Source of the DNA: Chlorobaculum thiosulfatiphilum
GTDB lineage: Bacteria > Bacteroidota > Chlorobiia > Chlorobiales > Chlorobiaceae
NCBI RefSeq assembly: GCF_006265165.1
Contig: NZ_VDCH01000003.1
Span: 98,616-162,615 of the forward strand
Length of the DNA stretch: 64,000 nt
Direction: 5' to 3'
The translations under genes were made by a program, and so were the position numbers. Under the pieces are notes generated by a model, which saw only the letters and a list, made by a program, of their open reading frames with translations, was not told the DNA's origin and searched no databases. Every line of letters begins with the position of its first letter. Within the stretch, counting starts at the first letter, position 1. Positions 18,207 through 27,689 of this stretch are shown here, piece after piece.

Positions 18207-19244
18207 ATGCAGCTCAGTTGTCCGGCTCCAATTCTTCAGCATGAAACCGTCCAGATGGCTCATGGCGCGGGGGGGCGTTTGTCGCAGGAGCTGACGGCGC
18301 GGGTGTTCATGCCGCATCTCGGTAATCCGGTGCTCGACCAGCTCGACGACCAGGCGCGGTTCGAGGCCGAGCCGGGGCGCATCGCGTTCACCACCGACAC
18401 CTACGTCGTTTCGCCGATCTTTTTCCCCGGCGGGAACATCGGCGATCTGGCGGTCAACGGCACGGTGAACGACCTCGCCGTCGGCGGCGCGGTGCCGCGT
18501 TACCTCAGCGCCGGGTTCGTGCTCGAAGAGGGGTTGCCGCTCGCCGACCTCGAACGGATCGTCGCGAGCATGGCCGAGGCCGCGCGGAAGGCCGGGGTGG
18601 TGATCGCGTGCGGCGACACGAAAGTGGTGCAGAAAGGGCAGTGCGACCGGATTTTCATCAACACCTCCGGCGTCGGCTTCATTCCGCCGGGGCGCGACGT
18701 GTCGTGCCGCAACCTCCGGCCCGGCGACGCGGTGCTGCTCTCCGGCACTATCGGCGACCACGGCATGGCGATCCTCACCACCCGCGAAGGACTCTCCTTC
18801 CAGAGCCGCATCCGGAGCGACTCCGCCGCCCTGAACGGCATGATCGCCGACCTGCTCGTTGTCGCGCCGAATGTCCACGCCATGCGCGACCCCACCCGTG
18901 GCGGCGTCGCGGCCACGCTCAACGAACTGGCGAACTCATCCTCCGTCGGCATCGAACTCGACGAAGCCGCCATCCCCGTGCGCGAAGAGGTGCGCGGAGC
19001 CGCCGAACTGCTCGGCATCGATCCGCTGACCGTCGCCAACGAAGGCAAAGTGCTGATTATTGTGCCCGCCGCCGAAGCCGATGCCGCGCTCGCCGCCATG
19101 CGAGCGCACGAGCACGGCAAAGAAGCCGCGATTGTCGGCAAAGTGGTTGAAGAGCACCCCGGCATGGTTGTCATGCGCACGCCATTCGGCAGCCGCCGCA
19201 TCGTGGAGATGCCGCTCGGCGAGCAGTTGCCGCGGATTTGCTGA
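18207..19244 (+). CDS. hypE: Hydrogenase maturation protein HypE
   Basis: A 345-residue PurM/AIR-synthase-like enzyme that dehydrates the C-terminal thiocarboxamide to thiocyanate, the source of CN ligands. It ends LPRIC, the conserved PRxC tail whose Cys carries the carbamoyl group. N-terminal MAHGAGGRLSQEL and the ATP-binding DPTRGG segment (near residue 231) are visible. It is the last gene of the hyp cluster, displaced from hypD by the TIR gene. Confidence 0.96.
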   Translation: MQLSCPAPILQHETVQMAHGAGGRLSQELTARVFMPHLGNPVLDQLDDQARFEAEPGRIAFTTDTYVVSPIFFPGGNIGDLAVNGTVNDLAVGGAVPRYLSAGFVLEEGLPLADLERIVASMAEAARKAGVVIACGDTKVVQKGQCDRIFINTSGVGFIPPGRDVSCRNLRPGDAVLLSGTIGDHGMAILTTREGLSFQSRIRSDSAALNGMIADLLVVAPNVHAMRDPTRGGVAATLNELANSSSVGIELDEAAIPVREEVRGAAELLGIDPLTVANEGKVLIIVPAAEADAALAAMRAHEHGKEAAIVGKVVEEHPGMVVMRTPFGSRRIVEMPLGEQLPRIC

Positions 19245-19398
19245 GGGCGGCTCTTGTGGCTGCCCGGTTACTATAACCCCTGATCATGCACACGGGGAAC
19301 AATCATAAAGTACTCTCTGTTTTAACTGGTTGTGGTGATGTTCTGCCATGTCAGTATCGATTTCTCATGAACAGCAACTATCAACTATGGAGGTTATT

Positions 19399-19617
19399 AT
19401 GAATTGGGATCGTATCGAAGGCAACTGGAAGCAGTTCAAAGGCAAAGTCAGGGAACAGTGGGGTGACCTTACCGATGACGACCTTGAAGTGGCGGCAGGA
19501 AAGCGTGAAAACCTCTCAGGAAAAATACAGGAGCGTTACGGCATTACGAAGGAGGACGCCGAGAAAAAGCTTGACGAATGGGCAGCCAAACTCGATGATA
19601 TTATCAAGGGCAAATGA
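19399..19617 (+). CDS. CsbD-family stress protein
   Basis: A 72-residue protein beginning MNWDRIEGNWKQFKGKVREQ, the standard CsbD opening, with KRENLSGKIQERYGITKEDAEKK after it. A strong GGAGG lies 5-10 bases upstream of the ATG at 19399, which decides the start over 19348. CsbD proteins are small, hydrophilic and induced by general stress; the molecular role is not known. It is followed by a small membrane gene on the same strand. Confidence 0.92.
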   Translation: MNWDRIEGNWKQFKGKVREQWGDLTDDDLEVAAGKRENLSGKIQERYGITKEDAEKKLDEWAAKLDDIIKGK

Positions 19618-19673
19618 GGCCTCTTTTGTCACCTGAAAGGGCTTTATAGTCAAACCAAAACAGGGAGAATCTT

Positions 19674-19853
19674 ATGGGACTCGAGCTTGGTGGATTGTTT
19701 TCGCTGGTCGTATTTGCCATCGATATCTGGGTTATCGTCCAGATTGTTCAAAGTCCTTCAGTGACCGGAAAGAAACTCCTGTGGGTGCTGATTATCCTGC
19801 TTTTGCCGCTCGTCGGCTTGCTGCTCTGGCTTTTGTTTGGCCCGAAACGGTAA
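19674..19853 (+). CDS. Small membrane protein with PLDc_N-type domain
   Basis: A 59-residue protein, read directly from the sequence. It has two hydrophobic helices (LGGLFSLVVFAIDIWVIVQI and LLWVLIILLLPLVGLLLWLL) separated by VQSPSVTGKK and a C-terminal FGPKR. This is the phospholipase D-nuclease N-terminal (PLDc_N) pattern seen in short membrane proteins of unknown role. GGGAG lies 7 bases before the ATG. Probably cotranscribed with the CsbD gene and followed by a terminator. Confidence 0.8.
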   Translation: MGLELGGLFSLVVFAIDIWVIVQIVQSPSVTGKKLLWVLIILLLPLVGLLLWLLFGPKR

Positions 19854-19870
19854 GTTGCATGGCTTGTAAA

Positions 19871-19917
19871 AAAGCGTACGGCGACAATTTTTTTTGATGT
19901 CACCGTGCGCTTTTTCT
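19871..19917 (+). terminator. Rho-independent terminator
   Basis: Stem GCGTACGGCGACA / TGTCACCGTGCGC (two G-U pairs) with a T-rich loop and a T-run after it. It ends the csbD/small membrane gene unit. Confidence 0.75.
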
Positions 19918-20168
19918 TTTTCTCCTCTCGCTTCAAATACCCCTTTTTAGCATCGCTTTCCTCTCCGCACTTCCGGAATACCTGAAAAAAGCCTTCGCCT
20001 CAGCGTCTTTTGCGCCGCGTTCGGGTGCGGAACTCGTGCGGGACGGTGAGGATGATTTTCGATTGCAGCGCTGTGCTATACATGATCGGCAGTTCGGGAA
20101 TCAAGGTGACTCGTTCATTGTTGGGGTGTTGGGCACAAGTTACGAATGCAAAATGAGAGGAGGATTGT

Positions 20169-21191
20169 ATGGACAAGCAGAAGTTGAGCGTAGTGGCGTC
20201 TGCCATTGTGTCGCATGCGAAGGGAGTTTTGGCGGCTGATGAAAGCTCCCCGACCATCAAGAAGCGGCTCGATTCCATCGATGTCGAGTCAACGGAGCCG
20301 ACCCGTCGGCGGTATCGTGAAATTCTGTTCACGACCGAAGGGATCGAGCAAGAGATCGGGGGCGTCATTCTGTTCGATGAAACGATCCGCCAGTCCACCC
20401 TTGACGGCGTTCCTTTCGCCAGATTGCTTGCGGATCGCGGCATCGTGCCCGGCATCAAGGTGGACAGGGGAGCCAGGGCGCTGGCTTGCTATCCCGACGA
20501 AAAGGTGACCGAGGGGCTGGATGGCTTGCGTGACCGGCTCGTCGAGTACCGGGAGCTTGGGGCCGGATTCGCGAAGTGGCGGGCCGTGATCCAGATCGAC
20601 GAGCGCGATGTGCCGTCGCCGTTCGGCATCCGGGCGAACGCTTATGCGCTGGCGCGTTACGCCGCGCTGTGTCAGGAGGAGGGGCTTGTGCCGATTGTCG
20701 AGCCGGAGGTGCTCATGGATGGCGGGCACGACATCGAGCGCTGCGAGGCGGTGACGGCAAGGGTGCTCGAAGCGGTGTTTGCCGAACTCGATGCGCATCG
20801 CGTACTCTTCGAGGGAATGTTGCTGAAGCCGAACATGGTGATCGCGGGTAAAAATTGTCCGCATCAGAACAGTCCGGAGGAGATTGCCGAAGCCACGATT
20901 CGCTGCCTGAGCCGTTACGTTCCGGCAGCCGTGCCGGGTATCGTGTTTCTGTCCGGCGGCCAGAAGGCCGAGGAGGCCACCGCCAATCTCAACGCCATGA
21001 ACAAGATGGGGCGGCACCCCTGGGAGGTCAGCTTTTCCTACGGACGCGCCCTGCAAGCTCCCGTGCTGGCGGCATGGAAAGGTCAGGAGAGCAACATGGC
21101 TGCCGCGCAACAGGCGCTGAAGAAACGCGCCCGCCTCAACGGGCTGGCCCGCGAGGGAAAGTATTCGCCGGAGATGGAGGCTGAGGCGTGA
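20169..21191 (+). CDS. Fructose-bisphosphate aldolase, class I (Schiff-base type)
   Basis: A 340-residue metal-independent aldolase that interconverts fructose 1,6-bisphosphate with DHAP and glyceraldehyde 3-phosphate. Visible motifs are the N-terminal KGVLAADESSPTIKKRL, PIVEPEVL, and the Schiff-base Lys in LLKPNMV (near residue 224), followed by FLSGGQ. This is the class I type common in animals and plants and less common in bacteria, which mostly use class II. In a carbon-fixing green sulfur bacterium it would act in gluconeogenesis. Start: AGGAGG lies upstream of the ATG at 20169. Confidence 0.93.
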   Translation: MDKQKLSVVASAIVSHAKGVLAADESSPTIKKRLDSIDVESTEPTRRRYREILFTTEGIEQEIGGVILFDETIRQSTLDGVPFARLLADRGIVPGIKVDRGARALACYPDEKVTEGLDGLRDRLVEYRELGAGFAKWRAVIQIDERDVPSPFGIRANAYALARYAALCQEEGLVPIVEPEVLMDGGHDIERCEAVTARVLEAVFAELDAHRVLFEGMLLKPNMVIAGKNCPHQNSPEEIAEATIRCLSRYVPAAVPGIVFLSGGQKAEEATANLNAMNKMGRHPWEVSFSYGRALQAPVLAAWKGQESNMAAAQQALKKRARLNGLAREGKYSPEMEAEA

Positions 21192-21304
21192 AGAGATGGG
21201 TGAAGGGACAGCAAGGACAACAAGGTGGGGAGAATCGATCTTCATTCTTCGTCCTTGAAGTCCTTTGAGTCCTTGCTGTCCTTTTTATTTTCCAGCCCAT
21301 CTCT
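21192..21304. repeat. Long inverted repeat built from 9-bp GGAC/GTCC units
   Basis: Outer arms AGAGATGGG / CCCATCTCT, and inner arms GGACAGCAAGGAC / GTCCTTGCTGTCC. The right arm has TCC spaced by 9 bases (CGTCCTTGA, AGTCCTTTG, AGTCCTTGC, TGTCCTTTT). It may double as a terminator for the aldolase gene. Same family as the array at 4797. Confidence 0.7.
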
Positions 21305-21421
21305 AACCCTGACGTGCCAAAAAAATACACCATCCTCAGCGGCGGGCCGGTTTGCATCGGGCACATGAATGTTCTATTTTGAGCGGTGTTACCAGACTTT
21401 TCAAACCGAAAATGCAATGCA

Positions 21422-22009
21422 ATGATACGATATATTTCAAGGGTATTTCCCTTTCTGATGGCGCTCGTCATGCTGAGCGGGTGCGGTTACAATACGATTC
21501 AGCAGAACGAAGAGGCGGTCAATCGCGCGTGGGGCGATCTCGAATCGCAGCTTCAGCGCCGTTCCGATCTCGTGCCGAACCTCGTGGCCACGGTGAAGGG
21601 CGCGGCCAATTTCGAGAAGGAGACGCTTCAGGCGGTCATCGAGGCCCGCGCCAAGGCGACCTCCATCCAGCTCACGCCGGAGATGCTCAGCGATCCGGAC
21701 GCCATGTCGAAGTTCCAGGCGGCGCAGGGCCAGCTCTCATCCTCGCTGTCGCGTCTCCTCGTCACCGTCGAGCGCTATCCCGACCTGAAGGCCACGCAGA
21801 ACTTCCGTGACTTGCAGGTGCAGCTCGAAGGTACGGAGAACCGTATCAGCGTCGCCCGCCAGCGCTACAACGAAGCGGCGCAGGTTTTCAACTCCTCGAT
21901 CCGCATTTTCCCGAACTCCATCACCAACAGCGTGGCGCTCAAGTTGAAGCCCAAGGCCTATTTCAAGGCGGACGAGGCGGCCAAAGTCGTGCCGCAGGTG
22001 AAATTCTGA
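21422..22009 (+). CDS. lemA: LemA-family lipoprotein
   Basis: A 195-residue protein with a lipoprotein signal peptide: a hydrophobic helix, then [13 protein letters not shown], with the lipobox Cys near residue 19. The mature part is alpha-helical and contains the LemA signature ([48 protein letters not shown]). The start at 21422 places the signal peptide correctly. LemA genes commonly pair with TPM-domain genes, as here (12 bp to the next start). The molecular function is not settled; an envelope role is likely. Confidence 0.92.
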   Translation: MIRYISRVFPFLMALVMLSGCGYNTIQQNEEAVNRAWGDLESQLQRRSDLVPNLVATVKGAANFEKETLQAVIEARAKATSIQLTPEMLSDPDAMSKFQAAQGQLSSSLSRLLVTVERYPDLKATQNFRDLQVQLEGTENRISVARQRYNEAAQVFNSSIRIFPNSITNSVALKLKPKAYFKADEAAKVVPQVKF

Positions 22010-22020
22010 GCTGTCTGTCG

Positions 22021-22782
22021 ATGAGTATCCGCAACAGATCACGCTGGCTGTCGTCCGCACTTTTCGCGCTGGCGTTCATGCTGGCAGCCGCACCGCTCAT
22101 GGCGGCTTTTCCGCCCGCGCCCGCGCTGAAGCAGCGGGTGAACGATTATGCCGGAATGATTTCGCCACAGGCCCGTCAGCAGATCGAGCAGAAGCTCGCC
22201 GCGCTCGAAGCCGAGGACGGGACGCAGATCGCGATGCTCACGGTGCCGTCGCTCGAAGGCGAGCCGATCGATGAGTTCTCGATCCGGGTCGCCGAGGCGT
22301 GGAAGCTTGGTGACGAAAAGCGGGACAACGGCGTCCTGCTGATCGTCTCGAAGGGCGACCGCAAGGTGCGCATCGAGGTAGGCTACGGGCTTGAGGGCAC
22401 ACTGACCGATCTCGAATCGGGCCGCATCATTCGCGGCGTCATCCAGCCTGCGTTCAAAAGCGGAGATTTCGACGCGGGGTTCACCGGCGCGGCTGACGCG
22501 CTCGTCGAGGCGGTGAAGGGCGAGTACAAGGCCGAACCCAAAAAGGGTGATAAAGACAAGCCGTCGGCTCTGGTCGTGCTCATCATCCTCGCCGTGCTGT
22601 TCTTCTATCTCCGCATGTTCGGTGGACGCCATCACGGCGGGCCGTTCGTCTCCGGCGGTTTTCCGGGGCCGGGCGGCGGCATCTTCACCTCCGGCGGCGG
22701 CTCGGGCGGCTTCGGTGGCGGGGGTGGATTCAGCGGCGGTGGCGGCGGCTTCGGCGGCGGCGGAGCATCGGGCGACTGGTAA
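22021..22782 (+). CDS. TPM-domain membrane protein (YgcG/Psb32 type) with Gly-rich tail
   Basis: A 253-residue protein with a signal peptide (AFMLAAAPLMAAFPP), a TPM domain (residues about 38-160: LKQRVNDYAGMISPQARQQIE, ... VGYGLEGTLTD), a membrane helix near residues 180-195 (ALVVLIILAVLFFYLRMF) and a Gly/Ser-rich tail (residues about 205-253). The same architecture occurs in YgcG. Probably anchored with the TPM domain outside the membrane. It forms an operon with lemA and the next TPM gene. Confidence 0.88.
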   Translation: MSIRNRSRWLSSALFALAFMLAAAPLMAAFPPAPALKQRVNDYAGMISPQARQQIEQKLAALEAEDGTQIAMLTVPSLEGEPIDEFSIRVAEAWKLGDEKRDNGVLLIVSKGDRKVRIEVGYGLEGTLTDLESGRIIRGVIQPAFKSGDFDAGFTGAADALVEAVKGEYKAEPKKGDKDKPSALVVLIILAVLFFYLRMFGGRHHGGPFVSGGFPGPGGGIFTSGGGSGGFGGGGGFSGGGGGFGGGGASGDW

Positions 22783-22809
22783 GGCAACGAACTCCATTCC
22801 GGAAAACGC

Positions 22810-23445
22810 ATGAAACAGAAGATTCAGAAATTTCTTAGCGACGAGGAGCGCCGCCGGATCGAAGAGACGGTCAGGGAGGCGGAGGCCTCGACCTCTGGCG
22901 AGATCGTGGTGATGGCGGTGGGCGAGAGCAGCAACTACCCCTCGGCGATCATGGCCGCGAGCGGCGCAATTTCGCTCGTGCTCGCCGTCGGCGGTACGAT
23001 GTTGTACGGCAGCGAGAGCATGTGGGTTTTTCTCATGTTGTTCGCGCTTTTTTTCATTGCGTCGAACGAAGCGGTCAAGCGCTTTTCCGCCTTGAAGCGT
23101 CCCTTCGTGAGCCACGCCGAGATCGCCGAAGAGGTCGAGGAGGCGGCGATTCATTCATTCTACCACCGCAAGGTGCACGAGACGCGCGATCGCACGGGCA
23201 TTCTCATCTACATCTCGCTCTACGAGCACAGCGTCAGGGTGCTTGCCGACAGCGGCATCGACGCCGTCGTGGGCAAGCAGGTTTGGCAGGGTGTGGTCGA
23301 TACCATCACGAAAGGTATTCGTGACGGGCGGCAGGGCGAGGCGATCCGCCAGGCCGTGGGAATCTGCGGCAAGCTCTTGAGCCAGCACTTTCCCCGCAAG
23401 GCGGACGACGCCAACGAGCTTGCCGACTCGGTCATCATCGGCTGA
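22810..23445 (+). CDS. TPM-domain membrane protein
   Basis: A 211-residue protein with the TPM domain split by membrane helices: the N-terminal part ([31 protein letters not shown]), then two helices at residues about 40-62 and 66-80, then the C-terminal half ([30 protein letters not shown]). It lies 27 bp after the previous TPM gene, and the pair with lemA forms one transcription unit. Function is not known. Confidence 0.85.
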   Translation: MKQKIQKFLSDEERRRIEETVREAEASTSGEIVVMAVGESSNYPSAIMAASGAISLVLAVGGTMLYGSESMWVFLMLFALFFIASNEAVKRFSALKRPFVSHAEIAEEVEEAAIHSFYHRKVHETRDRTGILIYISLYEHSVRVLADSGIDAVVGKQVWQGVVDTITKGIRDGRQGEAIRQAVGICGKLLSQHFPRKADDANELADSVIIG

Positions 23446-23553
23446 ACGAAGGCCGCAATCTCTTGCGCGGTATGGAGAAAAAGGCTTTGATCTTTTCGGC
23501 GAATTGTTTTTTTACAAGGAATTCCAACAGAGTTATCCAAATAAAGGAGATCA

Positions 23554-24651
23554 ATGAAAAAGACTGCGCTCTCAGCCTGGCATGAAGCTGCCGGTGCGAA
23601 AATGATCGATTTCGGCGGCTTTCTGATGCCGGTGCAGTACACAGGAATTATCGCCGAACACAAGGCCGTGCGCGAAGCGGCGGGGCTTTTCGATGTGTCG
23701 CACATGGGTAATTTCTACGTCAGCGGCGAGCGGGCGCTGGAGTTCCTCCAGTACATGACCACCAACGATCTCGGCAAAGTCGTGGACGGACAGGCGCAAT
23801 ATACGCTGATGCTCTATCCCGATGGCGGCATCGTCGATGACCTCATCATCTACCGCGTCAGCGCCGATACCTTTTTCCTGATCGTCAATGCGAGCAACTG
23901 CGAAAAGGATTTCGACTGGCTTTCGAGCCACGTCGGCGAGTTCGAGGGTGTTTCGCTCGAGAACCACACCAGCGAGCTGTCGCTCGTCGCCTTGCAGGGG
24001 CCTAAAGCGATGGAGATTCTCGTGCGGGTTTTCCCCGGCGCAGGCATCGAACAGCTCGGTTCGTTCCACTTCATGAAGCTGCCGTTCGAGGGCGCACAGA
24101 TCATGGTGGCCCGCACCGGCTACACCGGTGAGGCGGGCGTTGAAATCTGCCTGCCGAACGACAAGGCCGTGGCGCTCTGGTCGGCGCTGATGGAGGCCGG
24201 AAAGAGTGACGGCATCCAGCCTATCGGCCTCGGCGCGCGCGATACGTTGCGGCTCGAAATGGGCTACTCGCTCTACGGCCACGAGATCGAGAAGGATGTC
24301 AATCCGCTCGAAGCGCGGCTCAAGTGGGTGGTGAAGATGAGCAAGCCGAACTTCATCGGCAAGCAGGCCTGCGAGCAGGTCGAGATCGATCCTCGCAAGA
24401 GCGTTGTTGGCTTCAGCCTCGAAGGGCGCGCCATTCCTCGCCAGCACTTCAAGGTCTATAACTCCGATCATCAGGAGATTGGCGAGGTGTGCAGCGGCAC
24501 CGTCTCGCCGACGCTCCTGGAGCCAATTGGCACGGCAAGTCTCCTGCTCGACTACGCGCAGAGCGGTACGCCGATCTTCGTCGAAATTCGCGGAACCATG
24601 CAACCCGGCGCGGTCAGGCGGCTGCCGTTCGTGCACACCGACCGTCCATGA
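23554..24651 (+). CDS. gcvT: Aminomethyltransferase, glycine cleavage T protein
   Basis: A 365-residue T protein. It transfers the methylene of H-protein-bound aminomethyl to tetrahydrofolate, releasing ammonia. Visible motifs: [27 protein letters not shown], the catalytic region [13 protein letters not shown], and the C-terminal [13 protein letters not shown] weak AAAGGAG lies 7 bases upstream of the start. No gcvH or gcvP is adjacent. It is 24 bp upstream of ftsK. Confidence 0.95.
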   Translation: MKKTALSAWHEAAGAKMIDFGGFLMPVQYTGIIAEHKAVREAAGLFDVSHMGNFYVSGERALEFLQYMTTNDLGKVVDGQAQYTLMLYPDGGIVDDLIIYRVSADTFFLIVNASNCEKDFDWLSSHVGEFEGVSLENHTSELSLVALQGPKAMEILVRVFPGAGIEQLGSFHFMKLPFEGAQIMVARTGYTGEAGVEICLPNDKAVALWSALMEAGKSDGIQPIGLGARDTLRLEMGYSLYGHEIEKDVNPLEARLKWVVKMSKPNFIGKQACEQVEIDPRKSVVGFSLEGRAIPRQHFKVYNSDHQEIGEVCSGTVSPTLLEPIGTASLLLDYAQSGTPIFVEIRGTMQPGAVRRLPFVHTDRP

Positions 24652-24675
24652 TCTGAAAAGGAGCCGATCTCCCTG

Positions 24676-27171
24676 TTGAAAAAAAAGATGGACATGAAGG
24701 CTTTCCTCAGGGATCGTCTCGTTACGGAAGCCGGCGGCATCGCCTTGATGCTCGCCGCGCTTTTTTGCATTGCCGCCGTGCTCGGTTTCCATGCCGAAGA
24801 CGAGCCGTACATCGTGACGCTGCCCTGGTACGAGATTTTTTCGAACGCGGCCAAAGCTGTCGCCGGGACGATTCACAACCCCTTTGGCCTCTTCGGGGCG
24901 AGGGTTTCGGTCTTTTTCATCCGGGTGCTGCTTGGCTATCCGGTGGTGCTGCCGCTCGCCGGATTCCTCGCGCTCGGCTGGCATCTGTTCAGGCTGAAGC
25001 CTCTTGGCCCGGCGCTCTTCTTTCTGGTTTACTCGCTTTTGATGGCGCTCGACCTGTCGGCCATGATCGGCCTCTCCGCCGCGCCGTTCGCCGATGTGAT
25101 GTCCGGCGCGACCGGGCGGATGATGGCCTCGTTCCTCTCGACGATCATCGGCTATCCGGGCGCGTGGACTCTCACCGCTGTCATTGGCGCACTTCTGACC
25201 TTCTACATGGGCCGCGATTTCATTACGGAGGCGATTGCCGCCGTGAGCGCATTTTTCGCGAAGGTGTCGGCGACCGTGCGGATGATCAGGGCCGAGCGGT
25301 CGAGAAAGCGCCGCGAAAAGGAGGAGCGCGAGGTCAGGAAAAAGGCGGCGCGGATGGCTGTCGCCCAGGAAAAAGAGCGGAAAAAGAGGGAGAAGAAGGA
25401 GCAGCGCGCCGCGAAAAGCAGCACTCCAAAGCCAAAGGCGGCTCCGGTTGAAAAACCGCTCAAGCCTCCGGTTTCCGTGAGGGAGGCGAAACCGGAACCC
25501 GAGCCTGCGCCGCCGCCCGCCAGGCTGCCCGCGCCCGAACCCATCGTCATTGCGGCGGAGGTCGAGGAGATCGAAGCGCCGGAACCGGCAATCGTCCGGT
25601 CGGAAGAGGGGCCGGATATGATCATCAATCCGGGCGTTCGGGAGGCGGAGGCCGACCTCGACGAGAGGAAGCTCAAGGTCAGGACGCACGACCATGTTCA
25701 GTACCGCTTTCCTTCGATCGATCTGTTGCAGCGCCCGAAGGACGAGGACGAGAGCTACGACGAGCGCCACCTGGCCGAAACCAAGGATCGCCTGCTCGAA
25801 AAGCTGAAAATTTACAAGATCGATGTCCTGCGTATCTCCACCACCGTCGGCCCGCGCGTGGCGCTTTTCGAGCTGGAACTCGCGCCGGAGGTGAAGATCA
25901 GCCGGATCAAGTCGCTCGAAAATGACCTCGCCATGGCGATGGCCTCCTCGTCGGGCGGCATCCGCATCATCGCCCCGATTCCCGGCAAGAACGCCATCGG
26001 CGTCGAAATACCGATCAGCAAGCCGAGGCCGGTGGTGATGCGCTCCGTGTTGCAGGTCGAAAAGTTCAAGAACAACACGATGGCTTTGCCGATCGTGCTG
26101 GGCAAGAGTATCTCGAACGAGGTGATTATCGATGACCTGGCCTCGATGCCGCATCTGCTGATCGCGGGCGCGACCGGCGCGGGCAAGTCGGTGGCGATCA
26201 ACGTGCTGCTCACCAGCCTGCTCTACTCGAAGAAGCCGGACGAGGTGAAGTTCGTGCTGATCGATCCGAAGCGTGTTGAGCTGAAACCGTACAAACTGTT
26301 GAAAGATCACTTCTTGCCGAAAATTCCCGGCATGGAGGATCAGATCATCGTCACCGATCCGCAGAAAGCGGTCTCCGCGCTCCGCTCGGTGGTGCGGGAG
26401 ATGGAGCACCGCTACGAACTGCTCGAAAAGTGCGGTGTGCGCAACATCGGCGAGTACAACAAGAAGATGAAGGCGGAGGCGATGTTCTACCTCGTCGTCG
26501 TCATCGACGAGCTTGCCGACCTGATGATCACGGCGGGTCGCGAGGTGGAGGAGCCGATCACGCGGCTCGCGCAGATGGCCCGCGCGGTCGGCATTCACCT
26601 GATCGTGGCCACGCAGCGCCCGTCGGTTGACGTCATCACCGGCATCATCAAGGCCAACTTCCCGTCGCGCATCGCCTTTCAGGTGGCCAGCAAGGTCGAT
26701 TCGCGCACCATTCTCGACGTGTCGGGCGCGGAGCAGTTGCTGGGCAGCGGCGACATGCTCTTCCAGTCGGCGAAAATGTCCAAGCCGGAGCGCATCCAGT
26801 GCCCCTATATTTCGCTCTCGGAAGTCGATGCGATCACCGAGTTTATCGGCCAGCAAGCGCCATTGAAGACCGAGTGCATCCTGCCCGAACCGCCGTGGTC
26901 GAACGGCAACGGCTCCTCCTCCGGCTCCGGTCAGGAGCGGGACGCTCGCGACGCCATGTTCGAGGAGGCCGCCCGGCTTGTCGTCATGCACCAGCAGGCG
27001 AGCGTCTCGCTGTTGCAGCGTCGCCTGCGCCTCGGCTTCAGCCGCGCGGGCCGGGTGATGGATCAGCTCGAACGCAACGGCATCGTCAGCGCCGGAGACG
27101 GCAGCAAGCCCCGCGAAGTGCTCGTCAAGAGCGAAGACTCGCTGGAGCTGCTGCTGCGGAATCTGGATTGA
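24676..27171 (+). CDS. ftsK: DNA translocase FtsK/SpoIIIE
   Basis: An 831-residue septal DNA pump that clears and resolves chromosome dimers at division. Four N-terminal membrane helices (residues about 10-190) are followed by a long Lys/Arg/Glu-rich and Pro-rich linker (about 210-310). The RecA-like motor comes next, with Walker A GATGAGKSVA (near residue 497) and Walker B VVVIDELADLM, and the C-terminal winged-helix gamma domain (SVSLLQRRLRLGFSRAGRVMDQLE) last. The start is TTG at 24676, or ATG at 24688. The opposite-strand long frame is a shadow. Confidence 0.95.
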   Translation: MKKKMDMKAFLRDRLVTEAGGIALMLAALFCIAAVLGFHAEDEPYIVTLPWYEIFSNAAKAVAGTIHNPFGLFGARVSVFFIRVLLGYPVVLPLAGFLALGWHLFRLKPLGPALFFLVYSLLMALDLSAMIGLSAAPFADVMSGATGRMMASFLSTIIGYPGAWTLTAVIGALLTFYMGRDFITEAIAAVSAFFAKVSATVRMIRAERSRKRREKEEREVRKKAARMAVAQEKERKKREKKEQRAAKSSTPKPKAAPVEKPLKPPVSVREAKPEPEPAPPPARLPAPEPIVIAAEVEEIEAPEPAIVRSEEGPDMIINPGVREAEADLDERKLKVRTHDHVQYRFPSIDLLQRPKDEDESYDERHLAETKDRLLEKLKIYKIDVLRISTTVGPRVALFELELAPEVKISRIKSLENDLAMAMASSSGGIRIIAPIPGKNAIGVEIPISKPRPVVMRSVLQVEKFKNNTMALPIVLGKSISNEVIIDDLASMPHLLIAGATGAGKSVAINVLLTSLLYSKKPDEVKFVLIDPKRVELKPYKLLKDHFLPKIPGMEDQIIVTDPQKAVSALRSVVREMEHRYELLEKCGVRNIGEYNKKMKAEAMFYLVVVIDELADLMITAGREVEEPITRLAQMARAVGIHLIVATQRPSVDVITGIIKANFPSRIAFQVASKVDSRTILDVSGAEQLLGSGDMLFQSAKMSKPERIQCPYISLSEVDAITEFIGQQAPLKTECILPEPPWSNGNGSSSGSGQERDARDAMFEEAARLVVMHQQASVSLLQRRLRLGFSRAGRVMDQLERNGIVSAGDGSKPREVLVKSEDSLELLLRNLD

Positions 27172-27189
27172 AAATCTGGGTGCGGTTTT

Positions 27190-27228
27190 TTGTCCAATAA
27201 GACCAATAAGTCCTATAGGTCTGAAACC
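27190..27228. repeat. Degenerate 9-bp repeat array
   Basis: TGTCCAATA, AGACCAATA, AGTCCTATA, GGTCTGAAA: period 9 with a variable GTCC core. It lies just after the ftsK stop. Confidence 0.65.
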
Positions 27229-27239
27229 AACTGAAAACA

Positions 27240-27276
27240 AAAACGGCTGCCTCGGTAATTTCCGGGCAGCCGTTTT
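27240..27276. terminator. Bidirectional terminator between ftsK and nfu
   Basis: Stem AAAACGGCTGCC / GGGCAGCCGTTTT with a loop of about 10 bases. It serves the convergent ftsK (+) and Nfu-type (-) genes. Confidence 0.8.
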
Positions 27277-27296
27277 GCTGTTCTGTGCTGTTTTGC

Positions 27297-27548
27297 TCAG
27301 ACCGATTCGACGCGGGCGATCTCCGGGTTGGCTTTCTTGATGGCCTGCTCGACGCCAGCGCGGAGGGTGAGGGTGCTCATCGGGCAGGAGCCGCAAGCGC
27401 CGAGGAGCTTCACATCGACCACCATATCCTTGGTGATGCCGACAAGCTGGCAGTCACCGCCATCGACCTGGAGGTAGGGGCGGACGGTTTCAAGGGCGCT
27501 GATGACTTTGTCGTACAGAGGGTCGGTTTTTGGCAGATAATCCTTCAT
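27297..27548 (-). CDS. Nfu-type iron-sulfur scaffold (NifU C-terminal domain)
   Basis: An 83-residue single-domain protein. The cluster-binding CxxC is visible as LLGACGSCPMSTLTL (Cys near residues 52 and 55), and DGGDCQLVGI precedes it. Proteins of this size carry and deliver [4Fe-4S] clusters. In green sulfur bacteria, ferredoxin and reaction-centre demand for clusters is high. It lies downstream of mrp on the same strand, so both act in cluster assembly or transfer. Confidence 0.92.
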   Translation of the reverse strand: MKDYLPKTDPLYDKVISALETVRPYLQVDGGDCQLVGITKDMVVDVKLLGACGSCPMSTLTLRAGVEQAIKKANPEIARVESV

Positions 27549-27689
27549 GGTCTGTAAACTTGTTGTTGGTTTTGGATTATGAAAAAACGGGTTGCTGGTT
27601 CGTTTCTGAAATCAATGCCTAATATAACAACCGGGGCGCAACCCTGAAAAATCTGAAACGTTTCAGGGCTGCGCTCCTCGCCGCCGATT

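Noticed and set aside
12099..19244. A [NiFe]-hydrogenase structural gene cluster
   Set aside because: All six hyp maturation genes are present, but no large or small subunit gene with CxxC ligand motifs is in the window.
23446..23553. Glycine riboswitch ahead of gcvT
   Set aside because: The gap is only about 108 bp and does not show the conserved glycine aptamer helices.
23572..27396. A 1274-codon open frame on the minus strand
   Set aside because: It lies opposite gcvT and ftsK, both of which have clear motifs. Its translation is rich in Arg, His and Asp with no domain, which is the signature of a high-GC antisense shadow.
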